A program made the translations under genes and the position numbers. This document shows, piece after piece, positions 43,700-55,653 of a stretch of 64,000 nt of DNA; position 1 is the first letter of the stretch, and each line of letters begins with the position of its first letter. The notes beneath the pieces were generated by a model. That model worked only from the letters and a program-made list of their open reading frames with translations, did not search any database and was not told where the DNA came from. This DNA comes from Trifolium pratense (Eukaryota; Streptophyta; Magnoliopsida; Fabales; Fabaceae), in contig NC_060060.1 of NCBI RefSeq assembly GCF_020283565.1, forward strand, positions 11,594,001-11,658,000, in the 5' to 3' direction.

Positions 43700-46600
43700 T
43701 GAACTGCCTCGTTAAAAACCTTACCAGGAAAACCCAGTGGGACAAAACCACGGTGAAGGGAAAAAGAGTGCAGAACATATTTATATCTCCCCCTCATAAA
43801 GACAATTGTATATGAGACGAAGAAACTCAAATAATCTTATGTAGTTGTAGTAGTTGCTCAAAAGTTTTACTTGAAGTTGACTTTGTAGAAAGACCTGTCT
43901 TATCTTCTTGATCATATACTCTTCTCCAAATATGTAGTTTGTGCGACATTATCTTCATGTTGAATCGTTGCAAGAACTCTTTAGAAGGAAACTCACAAAT
44001 TCTTGTATCTGATGAATCATATATTTCAACCAAATCACATTCTTGATTTATCTTCTATAGTGCTCATCTTTCCTCATCATTTTGTTTCATGAGATTGTTA
44101 TTGTTGTTTGTTTTACGAGGATTAAACAAATTACCTGCATATCTAAAATAGCAAAGTATATACTTGATGATATATTGACAACAAATAATAGGTTAACAAT
44201 GTATTTGTCCCCATTAGAACCAAAATGTGGTGCTTCAGAACCAATTAGTTCTTCACCATTTACTCGAACTCTAAAATGGCATTTGTTTACATCGACGATC
44301 GTACAAAAATTAGGGTACGTAATTGATCTTATAGAATCATTTTAGAACCTTTTGTATATAAGCTTCATGATTCACAAAATATTCTTCAAATACTTATTTT
44401 GTAATAAATGACAATATCTCAAGCTCTTTGGGAGTCTCTTGATGATACAATCTTAAACAAATTTATTGCCAAATATTTTCTTAAAATGAACAAATTGTCA
44501 TTTTCATATTTCTCACATGGAAATATTCAACATGCATATAGATGTTGTTCGAGTATATAAGGAGACTTATTCATCTTTATTAAGTCATCTCTCCAATATA
44601 TATGTGTCTTACGAAAATTAAATCATTCTGGGATTTTCATATAATCATCATTATCAAGTGAGCTAGTCAAATACGTTAAAACACATATTTCACATAAATT
44701 GAGTATTTCATATGCTACTCAACTTAATTAATTACAAAGAAGTTTTGGAATTCACTTTAGGTGAATATGCTTCTTGAAAATCAATGATAGACATTTATCA
44801 ATATACTTGAATAACAATTCAAACTCTAAATATTTGATTTTCATTATTTTTCTCTTGAAAATTTATTCATATCGAATTATTTCCATCTGCAGATGGAATG
44901 GACTATTGGTCCAAAAACATTCCGTTTTGCAAAGCTAGTTTAATTTTGTATCAATTGTGTCTATCTATTTAGTCAATCATTTCATTGTCTATAATCCTTA
45001 ATAGACTTTGATTTATGATCCTCGTTATTTCTTATCATATATAGCGCTATATTATATAAATAAACATCGTCAACGTTGATTTTTCTTTCGGTTTCATCGT
45101 ATTCCATTCATGACATAATTCGTCGAGATTTCTTTATTTTCATAAATTTCAGGTACCTGATAAGTTCTTATGGAACTAGAAAATTAATTATGTCAAATAA
45201 TCTTTTCATATCATCACTTGGGTCATCTTTCTTTTTAGCTCCTTTTCTTATTTGAGGATTTTAATCTTTGGAACCGACTGACCTACCACGCTACAGGGTG
45301 GTTAAAATTCATTTGCAATATAAGATTGTCCAACAGGGACATCCATTTTGATTGGAGCATTAGCAGCTGATAGTTGATTTCATAAACTTTGCAAATGATA
45401 CATCTTTTGAACATCTGGTTCAATCTATTTTATATGAGGATCAAGATGAGATAATAATAACTATTTATTTCAAGTGATTCATTTGAACTTCAGGTTCATA
45501 TTTTTCAGCTGCTTATTCCCTCTCCCTAATATTGGGAAAACTAATTCATCATCACTTGAAAATTATCCTTTTGGGCTATAAACAAGTCCCTATTGGCTCA
45601 ATATTCTTTAATAATTCATCGTATTGCATTATATTGGAGCAATTGGAACATACCAACACATCCAAAAATGCTTATATGAAAAATATTAGAGTATAAAACT
45701 AAACTTAATTGCAAGTTGAAGACTTTCGTATAATAACTTATTGGCTTGAGCGAATCAATATCTCAACATATATATTTAAATGTTCCCAAAATATAAAATA
45801 GAACATAGAAGTATTGATCTCATAAGTATCGATCATGTAATTAACTTTAGACGTCTAAAGAATGGATCTTCAAGTCCATTATTATTTTTGTTTGTATGAA
45901 CATATTCTACAAGATATTCGGTATAAATTTCAATTAACATATGATACTTATCAAATACTTTCTAGAATAATATATACATAATGAGCTCTCAAAAATAATC
46001 TCACAAACTTTTGGTTGTGAGTTGATAACTAACATACATGTGACTATTTAGTTGATGCATCAATTAAAATTATAGAAATTTAATTGGTCCACATGATCGG
46101 TGTATTGATTTATAAATATCACCTTATATATAAAATAAGAGACGCTCGTTTACTAAATTTATCAATTTTCTTCGAGAACTAGTAATACACAAAAAAGTGT
46201 TAGATTGAATGAACTTCTGGTCATTCAATACATATTCATAGAAATTTTTCGCTTCATAATAGACCAGAAATGACCCAACTGATCTTGCCAATGATAAAAT
46301 TAATATGATTTATTTGTAAACTTCTGGTTTACTTTAACATGTGCTTAAATTGCACTAATATCATAAGTACACCACAAACTAGAGACAAAAGTTGATAATA
46401 TGTCTCGTAATATAGAGATAAAATATTTCCGTCGTTTCTTGTTTCAATATGATATTCATTTATGTGAATATCTTTCGGTAACAAATTTCTTTAAGACTTA
46501 AAATATAAAATATATTAGCAAAGTGCAACTTTGTTTCTCGATATAACAATGCATTGTCTCTTCTGGAGCCTTCAATAATTTTCGTACTACCAAATATAAA
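43700..46600 (-). pseudogene. Copia pol relic (integrase end, RT, RNase H end)
   Basis: Reading the minus strand with many stops and frameshifts: QVPEIYENKEISTNYVMNG (near 45150-45080), DYRQ-ND and AKRNVFGPIV (near 44990-44920). These match the IN-RT linker and RT start of plant copia elements (the usual ...RNDWPKWKxAIQxELxSLxKRxVFGPVV). Near 43900-43840 LSTKSTSSKTFEQLLQ resembles the RNase H end ADLFTKxLPTxTFExL. No complete domain survives. The region between holds AT-rich sequence with no other gene. Confidence 0.65.
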
Positions 46601-46623
46601 ATTTAATTTTTCATGAATAGTAG

Positions 46624-47175
46624 TGTACCGGGCCATGGACCAGGGTGTGATTTGTTAAGGCCCAATACGAAAAAGCCCAATGGGAGCATCTAAAGGAGAA
46701 GCATGAAAACAACCATGAAAAACACATGATAAGCATGATCCACCATGACTTGGAGAAGAAGGAAGAAACTTGGAGAAGAAGGAAGAAGCTTGGAGAAGAA
46801 GGAAGAAGCTTGGAGAAGAAGTAAAAGTAACCGCCCACTACCCATGAATTCCTCTCCAAGCAAGGCGGTTATCAAGCAACAAGAGGGAGATGTTTTGTCT
46901 ATAAATAGGATCTTCTTCAAGAGAAGAGGGGAGGACTTTTCACTGATTCTACATAGACTCACTCTCATCATGAGAAACCACCATATTTTCATTCTTGTAA
47001 AGAGATTCAATTTCTTCTCCGACATACTTGTATCAGTTATCAATCTTGAATAATACAAACCCCTATGTTCTGACGAATTCTGACTTATTAAACTCCCAGG
47101 GTTGTTGGGATTGAACTGAGTGTATTCACACCATTTGATCAATAATACAAACCCCCCTTGTTTTTTACCAGAACA
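46624..47175 (+). repeat. 5' LTR of the LARD-like element
   Basis: 552 bp. Contains a purine-rich minisatellite of four CTTGGAGAAGAAGGAAGAA-like units (about 46748-46820) and a TATA-like CTATAAATAGG (about 46899), the likely promoter. ORFs across it on both strands are products of the repeat. Confidence 0.88.
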
Positions 47176-49850
47176 TTTTGGCGCCCACCGTGGGGCTGCG
47201 GTAAAAACATTTGATCCCAGCCTACCACATCAAACTAGACAAAAATTAAACATCACCCGGTAAAACGATTCCCAGGCCTCAAAGTTTCATCTTGTTCATC
47301 GACACAACAACAATGTCTTGTCATACAAAGCAGCAGTGATTATCTCCCAACGTCGCGAGAAAAAATTGATTCGGAAAAGTTTGAAAGGGAGACACGTACG
47401 GGGCAATTAGGAAGGGAGCAATTTTTGATATATGGCGAGAACAGGTAGCCTTGGTTTGTTTCGCAGTATCCATTACCATCGAAATCACCAATGGAGAAGA
47501 ACTCCTGGAGAATCTCAATCCATCGTGTCGTCGCCAAACGAGTTCGTTCTAGTTACCAACCACGCCATATCGTCGCGGTTTGATTTATGAAGGATTTGTC
47601 GCCACCATCGGATTCATAAAAGAACTGTCCTCGCCGCTGATAGATTCGTGTAGGAACCACTGTGTCGTCACCAGGTCTATGAGGAAACCGGTCTAGTGAC
47701 CAGGCTTGGAAAGAACGATGAAGAACAACAATCTACTTAGAATCTACTCTGTTCATAATCCTCAGGAAAGTATTCTAAAAACATGTTTTAACTGTGAAAC
47801 TTTCCTACAATTTATTATTTTGATTTATTTAGCAGTGGCATTCATGCCGTATTACATCAAAACGTAACACCACAAGACTAATGAAAAACCCATGGTTAAT
47901 AACATGTGGATTGATCAAGTTGGTGTTAATGGCCGCATAATAATGATATGAAGTGGGATTTTCATTGTCACAAATACATTAAAACATATGAAATATAGTA
48001 GTGCTAGTGTATATGCCTGTTTCGTGTTTGCTAAAATGTAGACAGGCCACATAGCAAGAATTATACATTGTTGTTAAGGAAAATAACACAGTTCGAGGAC
48101 GTTTGATCCAATGAAGCCATCAAACTCTAATTTGGATTGGATTATCAATTACAAATTCACACATGGAAGGAAAATCAACAGTTCTGTCATTCAGAGGGAG
48201 ACTAATGAATAAAATTATAGCACCAAGTTAGAAATATGGCCAGGCTTTGGAAATAACAGGGAGAGTATGCAGCGTTTTGATATCTCAAAGTCTGATGTTG
48301 TCGCAAGCTCTATCTCGTTCATTGTCACACGCTCACAGCATATCAACCGGTCTCGGTCATCATCCAATGGCGTAGATCCGATGAGCTAATCAGCTCGCAC
48401 ACTGCTTCAAGCGACAATCGTTCGTAAAACCGCTGTTTTGGTCCTTCACGATGAAAATGATTCATCGCCCCAACAGAGGTGATAATAAAACACGAGTAAT
48501 TGGTCATTGGTACCACTCGGCGAGATACAAGTCGCCAATTAACATTCCAATTGAAGCATGTTCCGTGATGACCACCGCAATGGAACTCAGTCACGCCGCG
48601 CCAAAACAGGCGACTCCCGATCCAGGTGTTAACGTTCTTTTCCTCTAACTTACCATTTAATCATATAGTTCTCGCTCTCTCTATTGTGATAATATATTAT
48701 TTGTGCATATATACGTTATCGGTTTTATTAACATGGTTAATTTATAGTTCATGAATCACATTCTATCGCCATCTATAATAATAATAATAATAATAATAAT
48801 AATCTCATCAATGAGTAAAAGAAAAGAACATCGGTACTTATGTATTTCAAGGTTAATAATCACTAGAATGAGACTTGTTTTTCTTTGGGTGTGCCACTTT
48901 ACAAGATCTAAATTCAAGAATCGCTGTTCTGTTTGGTTCAAAACTGTTTGTGCTTATTTGATATGTGATATCTTTAATCCTGCTATAAATTATTCTAGCA
49001 CACGATAAAATATTTTGTGTGATTGTATGAACTAACTTTCTTAAGACCTCATGTAAACATTTCAAACATGAAAGAACTTTTGCATGAAAGAACTTCAACT
49101 CTGATAAGTAAGTCAACACTTTAAATTAAAATGACCAAGACAAATATAACCAACAGAGAAAGTATAAAAATTTTCATATGTTTCTACATTTTTTCGGTTA
49201 AGAACTAAATCAGTATTCTTCTTACAAAGTATTTTGCTTTTTACTTATAACTAACATGAATATGCTTTCTCTACGTATCACATTTTTATCTGTTTCGTTT
49301 ATCGATTAATTAAAATCAATCATACATGCAAAACTAATGGAGTATATGAGACTTATTATTAACCGACCTGTTTTTAGTGCAGATACTTGAAGCACTTGCT
49401 ATAATGTCACCTTCTTTGAAATTTATTCTTTTGAAATCTTGATTAGGAAATTTAGTTTATTCATCTATGATTTCTATTTTGATTCATTGATGTTAATCAT
49501 AGTGCAGGACAACGAACAAATGTGGAAAATTAACATGAAAATTCAATAATTATCACTCGGCGAGATAGAAGCCGCCAACTAATATTTCAGGTTGAAGCAT
49601 ATTCCGCGATGACTACCGCAATGGAACTCAGTCTCGCCACGCCAAAACATAATTGTTTTTTCTTGCTAGGCGAGGAGCGCCGCGACAAACCGCCCATGGC
49701 GGTATCATTTTCGTTTGTTTTATTTTTCATATATTATTATCGTTGAACCTCTAATGTATCAAAGCTTATTTGCAGTAATCATGATTAAGCTGCGGGCTCT
49801 GAACAAAAAATTATTCAAGATCAACTCATATGAAAGCTCTGAAGAAATTA
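47176..49850 (+). other. Non-coding 5' interior of the LARD-like element
   Basis: No supported ORF or retroviral domain. A diverged pair of about 100-bp repeats lies at 48505-48612 and 49553-49650 (CACTCGGCGAGATA; ACCGCAATGGAACTCAGTC in both). An (ATA)n microsatellite is at 48774-48802. Confidence 0.6.
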
Positions 49851-50905
49851 AATCAAGGTTGAAAGGCCCTGGCGTCACCCGTAGGGGACGTCAAAAACAG
49901 AAATTAAATCAAGGTTGAAAGGCCCTGGCGTTACCTGTAAACCTTACGAGTAGGGTACGTCAAAAATAGAAAATAAACCAAGGTTGAAAGGCCCTGGCGT
50001 TACCTGTAAGTCTTACGAGTTGGGTACGTCAGAAAAAAAAAAATTAACAAGGGTTACAGTTCCTTGGCGTCACCTACGAGTTGGGTACGTCAGAAAAAAA
50101 ATTAACAAGGGTTACAGTTCCTTGGCGTCACCTACGAGTTGGGTACGTCAGAAAAAAAAATTAACAAGGGTTACAGTTCCTTGGCGTCACCTACGAGTTG
50201 GGTACGTCAAAAAAAAAAAAAAAAAAAAAAAATTATTAAACAAGGGTTACAGTGCCTTGGCGTCACCTACGAGTTGGGTACGTCAGAAAAAAAAAATATT
50301 ATTAAACAAGGGTTACAGTGCCTTGGCGTCACCTACGAGTTGGGTACGTCAGAAAAAAAAAAAAATTATTAAACAAGGGTTACAGTGCCTTGGCGTTACC
50401 TGTAAGTCTTACGAGTTGGGTACGTCAGAAAAAAATTTTATTAAATAAGGGTTACAGTGCCTTGGCGTCACCTACGAGTTGGGTACGTCAGAAAAAAAAA
50501 ATATTATTAAACAAGGGTTACAGTGCCTTGGCGTCACCTACGAGTTGGGTACGTCAGAAAAAAAAAATATTATTAAACAAGGGTTACAGTGCCTTGGCGT
50601 CACCTACGAGTTGGGTACGTCAGAAAAAGAAAAAATTAAACAAGGTTGCAAGGCCTTGGCGTTACCTGTAAGTCTTACGAGTTGGGTACGTCAGAAAAAG
50701 AAAAATTAAACAAGGTTGCAAGGCCTTGGCGTTACCTGTAAGTCTTACGAGTTGGGTACGTCAGAAAAAGAAAAATTAAACAAGGTTGCAAGGCCTTGGC
50801 GTTACCTGTAAGTCTTACGAGTTGGGTACGTCAGAAAAAGAAAAATTAAACAAGGTTGCAAGGCCTTGGCGTTACCTGTAAGTCTTACGAGTTGAGTGCG
50901 TCAGA
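49851..50905 (+). repeat. Tandem array, about 16 units of 55-75 bp
   Basis: The unit carries CCTTGGCGTCACCTACGAG, then TTGGGTACGTCAGAAAAAA, then an A run and ACAAGGGTTACAGT. Two unit types occur: a short one (ACCTACGAGTTGGG) and a long one with an extra GTAAGTCTTACGAG hairpin. Long units sit at both ends and short ones mostly in the middle, with one long unit near 50391. GGCGT starts near 49871, 49927, 49998, 50066, 50124, 50182 and onward to 50868. ORFs of 76-154 codons through the array are by-products of its periodicity. Confidence 0.9.
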
Positions 50906-51807
50906 AAAAGATACAGCAAAGAAAGGCGAGATTATCAACACCGCCAGAAGAAGCTTACACACAACCAAAGCAAGGCGATTCACCATAACGTCAAGTCATA
51001 TGATTCTAAAAGCAAGAAGGACACAACCAGATCGCTCGTCATGCAGCGAAACAAGGCGACATATCGCCATACTAGTTACAATCGCCAAAAAGGCATCAGG
51101 TATAAAGTTATTCATAAATGATATATAATTATATTTAAAGTGCTAAAGACATTGCAGGTGCAAAGTTAAAAATTTCAAAGGCGAGATTATTTTCAACACC
51201 AAACACAAAGTACAGTGGAAGGGCGACTCCGAGCAGCGCCAATTCTTTCTAAATCTCCAAAGAAACAATAGTTACAAAATAAGGCGTGCAAGCCTGGCAG
51301 TACGAAAATCAACTACAAGTGGCGAGACAGATTACGCCAGAATACTTACAATCCTCAAATATAGAGTGTCAAAGAAAATAAGAAACTCATGTTGAGTAGA
51401 AGAAGCAGAAGTATAGACTAACAAAGTTACTAGCCACAAAGTTTCAGTTCGTTTCCAAGAAGGAAAGGCGATCCGCGAAAGAAGAACAGGCGAGATTGGT
51501 GACAACGCTGGCTCGAAAATACAAATACGATGGAAAAGAAGGAAGGGCGACTTGCCAACTTGCTCAAAGTCGCCAAGAAACAATGACAACAATATTCAAA
51601 GCCACAAATGGCGTGCATCAAGATATTCAAAAGTCATAGAAGGACGTACAAATTATCTAAGAAATATAAACAACAAAAGGAAGGACAAGGCGACAAGCAA
51701 ACAAAGAGTATGAGTCAGCAACAAATAGGCGACATAGAACCACGCCGAGACATAATAATTGCCAAGTTACTTCATTCAAAAGCACTTCGCCTTCTTGAAG
51801 CCTCGTG
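50906..51807 (+). other. Non-coding 3' interior of the LARD-like element
   Basis: A-rich sequence punctuated by GGCGA/TCGCC motifs every 40-80 nt (for example 50924, 50971, 51055, 51180, 51222, 51321, 51467, 51490, 51546, 51688, 51727). No supported ORF. The spacing suggests an eroded tandem array. Confidence 0.5.
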
Positions 51808-51819
51808 CTTGGGGGGCTG

Positions 51820-52371
51820 TGTACCGGGCCATGGACCAGGGTGTGATTTGTTAAGGCCCAATACGAAAAAGCCCAATGGGAGCATCTAAAGGAGAAGCAT
51901 GAAAACAACCATGAAAAACACATGATAAGCATGATCCACCATGACTTGGAGAAGAAGGAAGAAACTTGGAGAAGAAGGAAGAAGCTTGGAGAAGAAGGAA
52001 GAAGCTTGGAGAAGAAGTAAAAGTAACCGCCCACTACCCATGAATTCCTCTCCAAGCAAGGCGGTTATCAAGCAACAAGAGGGAGATGTTTTGTCTATAA
52101 ATAGGATCTTCTTCAAGAGAAGAGGGGAGGACTTTTCACTGATTCTACATAGACTCACTCTCATCATGAGAAACCACCATATTTTCATTCTTGTAAAGAG
52201 ATTCAATTTCTTCTCCGACATACTTGTATCAGTTATCAATCTTGAATAATACAAACCCCTATGTTCTGACGAATTCTGACTTATTAAACTCCCAGGGTTG
52301 TTGGGATTGAACTGAGTGTATTCACACCATTTGATCAATAATACAAACCCCCCTTGTTTTTTACCAGAACA
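51820..52371 (+). repeat. 3' LTR of the LARD-like element
   Basis: 552 bp, no differences from 46624-47175 noticed by eye, including the purine minisatellite. Confidence 0.88.
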
Positions 52372-52376
52372 AGTAG

Positions 52377-53937
52377 TATCGATGAATATTTTCAAGCTAA
52401 ACAAATATGTTTCTACAAAAAAAATCTTTTCGGTGGAACACAATAAAAAAATAGTAATAATTTATTTGTATGAGAATTAAAAGAGTAAAAATAAAGTATA
52501 ACAAAATAATGTTTATGTGGATTTCAGTAGAATTAGAAATTAAAATATAGTAACAATTAAAAGATTTTAAAATTAAAATCAATCAATTGATTTAAATATG
52601 TAACCGAATAATTAAAATCAATTTATGTTTGCGAGGAATAATTTTTTTTTTTTTTAAAAGGAATAATTTTTTTTTAAGAGCAAAGAATAATCATTATTAT
52701 GAGAGGAAGAAAAAAACGTTTTAACCATGCATTCAATCACGAGTTTAATATATCAATAATATCCATCCAATGTATGTACAACAATGGATATACAAAATAT
52801 TCTTGAACTTTGTTTTTTTCAAAGTTGCTACTTCAAGAGCATATTCAAGAGACATAAATAATTCTTCTATTGATTTCCTTTTAATTTTGGTTCACCTTAT
52901 ACCAAGATCAAATATATCATATAGATTGTAATCATGTTGTAAAATTTTGTAAGTTCTTCAGGAACTTAACAATATATCTCTATCAACAATGGCTATGGAA
53001 AATTACAATTTTCCAATCCTTCTGGAATACTTGATATTAAACTTTTGCTTATTCAAGAACTATATCTTTAGGGAAATTAAAATATTAGTTCTTCAAGAAT
53101 TATACCACCAATATTTATAAACATTGATTATGAAAAATTGTTCTTGAGCGATACTACAAGAAATGCTTTAATATTGAATTTTAAGTTCTTCAAGAACTAT
53201 ACATATAATTTTTCATTAACAATGGTTCGGGAAATTCATATTCTTTGAGTAATCCATCGGAGATCATTATTATTAAAGCATTAGTTCTTCAAGAACTATA
53301 TCACAAGTGATCTTCATAATGATTAAGAATAATTTATTCCTTGTGCATTCGATTGGATTTTCCCTTTTTCTTCTTTAGTTCTTCAGGAACTAATTTGCCC
53401 ACTTTTTACTCTTTTTTTTTCATTTTTTTTTTCACTTCTAGTGAGAAGCCGAAATTTTAAAATTAACACAGTCATGACTATTACCACGACCATGACCACA
53501 AATTTTTTTTCATGGTAATCGTGTGTTACTACATTAACTTATGGGAATGGAGTAACATCAGTGGGTTAGATTTCATTCACTTCTGGGAATGATTTTTCAT
53601 TCATTTATCATTGATATATACTATCATCAAATAATAAAATTAAGCAAATAATTAGATAAACATACTAAACACAGTCTAATAAAAGATAATTCCAATTATT
53701 TTTATTAATACTAATATAATGTAACGTACTAAAATTTTATAATGCAAATTAAATAGTAACATAATGAAATTAATAATAATTATAATGTAACATATGCTAT
53801 GAATGAGATTAATTAGTAACTTATTGAAAATAAATTGGAATATTTTTATGCTTTAGCTTTACAATATGATGATACATATTAAATTATTATTATTATTATT
53901 TATTTATTTTTAATCAGCATGATATGCATAGATTATA

Positions 53938-53971
<34 letters not shown>

Positions 53972-54687
53972 ACAATAAATAAAATAAATTCAATAAAAAT
54001 TATAAATTGCCAAAACTCTAAAAAAAATTGATAAAGCTATCCTTCAGGGATGCATGTATATGTATTTTGAATTCTTCTGTAATTCATAAGAAATAATTTA
54101 TAAGAAGTTCTTCAAGAACTATATAACATCATTATAATGTAAAATTAATCATTTATGCAATTCTTCAGGAATGCATACAACATCGAGTTCTTCAGGAACT
54201 GTATAACATATATTATAATGTAATAGGAATACATATATTGGTGCAATCATTCAGGGATGCATAAATATATTGAATTATTCATGAGTTCTTCAAAAACTCT
54301 ATAAATATAATAGATTTTATCAATTATTTTGTACATCCTTCAGGGATGTGTCCTAATTGAATTCATCAAGATTTCATGGAGAACAAAATTTGGATTTTTA
54401 AGTTCTTTAAGAACTATATAATAGATCAAATCAGTTATTTTTTTCAATCCTTCAGGGATTGATATTTTAGAGGTGTAGGTTTATGAATCTTCAGGATTCA
54501 TATTTTAAAATTTCATCATACTATGAATCTTCAGGATTCATATTTTAAAAATTTCACTACGATACTTCTAGATCGTAGGCTGTGAATCAATATGAAAAAA
54601 CACGAAAAAAATAGAATAAAAAATACAAGAAATAAAATTATCACCTCTCATGGTTGCTATACCTTTCTAGAGAGGGAAGAGAGACTA
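52377..54687 (-). pseudogene. Copia leader and gag remnant rich in TTCNNGAA palindromes
   Basis: On the minus strand this lies just after the copia PBS. A gag-tail-like fragment (CGHGRGNSHDC, about 53510-53480) is the only coding trace. The rest repeats small palindromes. AGTTCTTCAAGAACT or AGTTCTTCAGGAACT contains a perfect TTCNNGAA at 52957, 53052, 53092, 53189, 53288, 53382, 54111, 54164 and 54191. Diverged forms such as ATCCTTCAGGGAT and AATCTTCAGGATT extend to 54540. (ATT)n microsatellite at 53939-53970. Confidence 0.6.
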
Positions 54688-54701
54688 TCGTGCTGATAAC
54701 G

Positions 54702-54898
54702 TGTTATGAACTATTTCTAGAGAATAACTAGAATAGAGAAGAAGGAGAGAAAGGGAGAAGAGAAAGGAATAGACTATTGTATTGTTCTATTCAAGGTGTG
54801 TGTTTTACATTGTGAGATAGTCATATATATAGGAGATTACATGGGCCAAGAATATGGGCCTAGACAAATGGACATCCACATCTATATTATTCATAACA
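54702..54898 (-). repeat. Copia 5' LTR (intact copy)
   Basis: 197 bp, minus strand TGTTATGAATAATATAGATG to TAGAAATAGTTCATAACA. It includes a TATA-like TCCTATATATATGAC (about 54835-54821 on the minus strand). It is the partner of the split LTR at 31701-31761/43457-43592. Confidence 0.87.
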
Positions 54899-55428
54899 AA
54901 AAAAAATTATCAATGAAGAGCATTAATTTGGTATGTACTCCACTATTTAATATTTATGAACTTTTGTGGGTTCTGTCAAAGAAAAACTTTTTTGGGTTCA
55001 AAAACTATATATTTTTATGCTTCCTTAAAAAAACAACTATATTTTGATCAAAAAAAAAAAAAAAAAACAACTATATTTTTATGCTTTTAAATGTTACTTA
55101 ATTTCCCTTGTCGGAAAAAAAATATATATCAAAATTGTCACTACTTTTTTTATAAAAAAATATACATAATTGCCCTACTTCTTGGACAAGTGGTGGTCGC
55201 ATCGCACCTTTTCTAAAATTGTGTGTGGGATTCTCTCATGTGATTTTAGAGTAAAATTTTTTTGAACGATTGATTTGGGAGGAGAGAGAAAAAAAAATTA
55301 CGAATTGAAAGGTAGAGATTGAAACAACTGAGGAAGGATTGAAGAATTTTTTTTGAGAGAATTCATTCTCACATAACTAACTATGTTATTATTATTTTTC
55401 ATTTTTTATTAGAACTGGTGCCTTATGA
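54899..55428. other. Unassigned sequence right of the nest
   Basis: AT-rich, long A runs (for example 55050-55066), no supported ORF and nothing recognised. Confidence 0.3.
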
Positions 55429-55653
55429 CTTAAAAAGTGTTCTCTTAAATCGCTAAAGGCAACAATTTTATCATTTCCATAAAACGGTTCTATTATAATG
55501 TAAAAGGTAACACTTTTAAAACGTTCGCGTTTAAAGAACACTTTCATAGATCAGTTTAAAATTATTGCCTATTACCATCTAAGAGAATGATATATCAAAA
55601 ATCATTGCCTTTAGCGATATAAGAAAATACTTTTAAGACCTAAGGCAACAATT
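55429..55653. mobile_element. Fold-back MITE with about 46-bp inverted repeats
   Basis: The left arm GTGCCTTATGACTTAAAAAG...AAATCGCTAAAGGCAAC and the reverse complement of the right arm GTTGCCTTAGGTCTTAAAAG...ATATCGCTAAAGGCAAT align almost end to end. The interior is about 130 bp and non-coding. A target duplication was not identified, so the superfamily is open. Confidence 0.7.

Larger units (their letters stand above)
46624..52371 (+). mobile_element. Non-autonomous LTR retrotransposon (LARD-like) with tandem-repeat interior
   Basis: LTRs 46624-47175 and 51820-52371 (552 bp each, apparently identical) start TGTACCGGGCCATGG and end TTTACCAGAACA. TTTTGGCGCCCACCGTGGGG (from 47176) is a PBS-type sequence seen in Tat/Ogre-like gypsy elements. 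CTTGGGGGGCTG (51808-51819) is the polypurine tract. Target duplication AGTAG (46619-46623, 52372-52376) is perfect. The interior (4.6 kb) has no gag-pol homology. It is inserted in the copia interior. Confidence 0.92.
31701..54898 (-). mobile_element. Decayed Ty1/copia-type LTR retrotransposon (host of the nest)
   Basis: A 197-bp LTR (minus strand TGTTATGAATAAT...TTCATAACA) is present intact at 54702-54898. The other copy is split by a later insertion into 31701-31761 and 43457-43592 (61 + 136 = 197 bp). On the minus strand CGTTATCAGCACGA (54701-54688) follows the 5' LTR, a primer-binding-type site seen in plant copia elements. AAGGAGGAG precedes the 3' LTR (about 43601-43593), as a polypurine tract should. 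Flanks are A5 on both sides, consistent with a target duplication. The LTRs differ at about four positions (near 2%) by eye. Coding regions are broken. Confidence 0.85.

Noticed and set aside
44082..44345. 87-codon plus-strand frame in the copia interior
   Set aside because: It is antisense to the pol relic and has no domain of its own.
46611..47142. Frames of 82-150 codons on both strands, repeated at 51657-52443
   Set aside because: They lie within the two identical LTRs and their flanks and reflect the purine minisatellite; the duplicate merely follows the LTR copy.
49984..50709. Overlapping ORFs of 76-154 codons with repeated SALASPTSWVRQKKK-like peptides
   Set aside because: They are translations of the tandem array in several frames; the A runs and unit length keep frames open. 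No start context, homology or splice logic supports a protein.
49851..50905. CRISPR-like look of regularly spaced repeats
   Set aside because: The 'spacers' are just A runs and diverged parts of the same unit; the context is a plant retroelement and there are no Cas genes.
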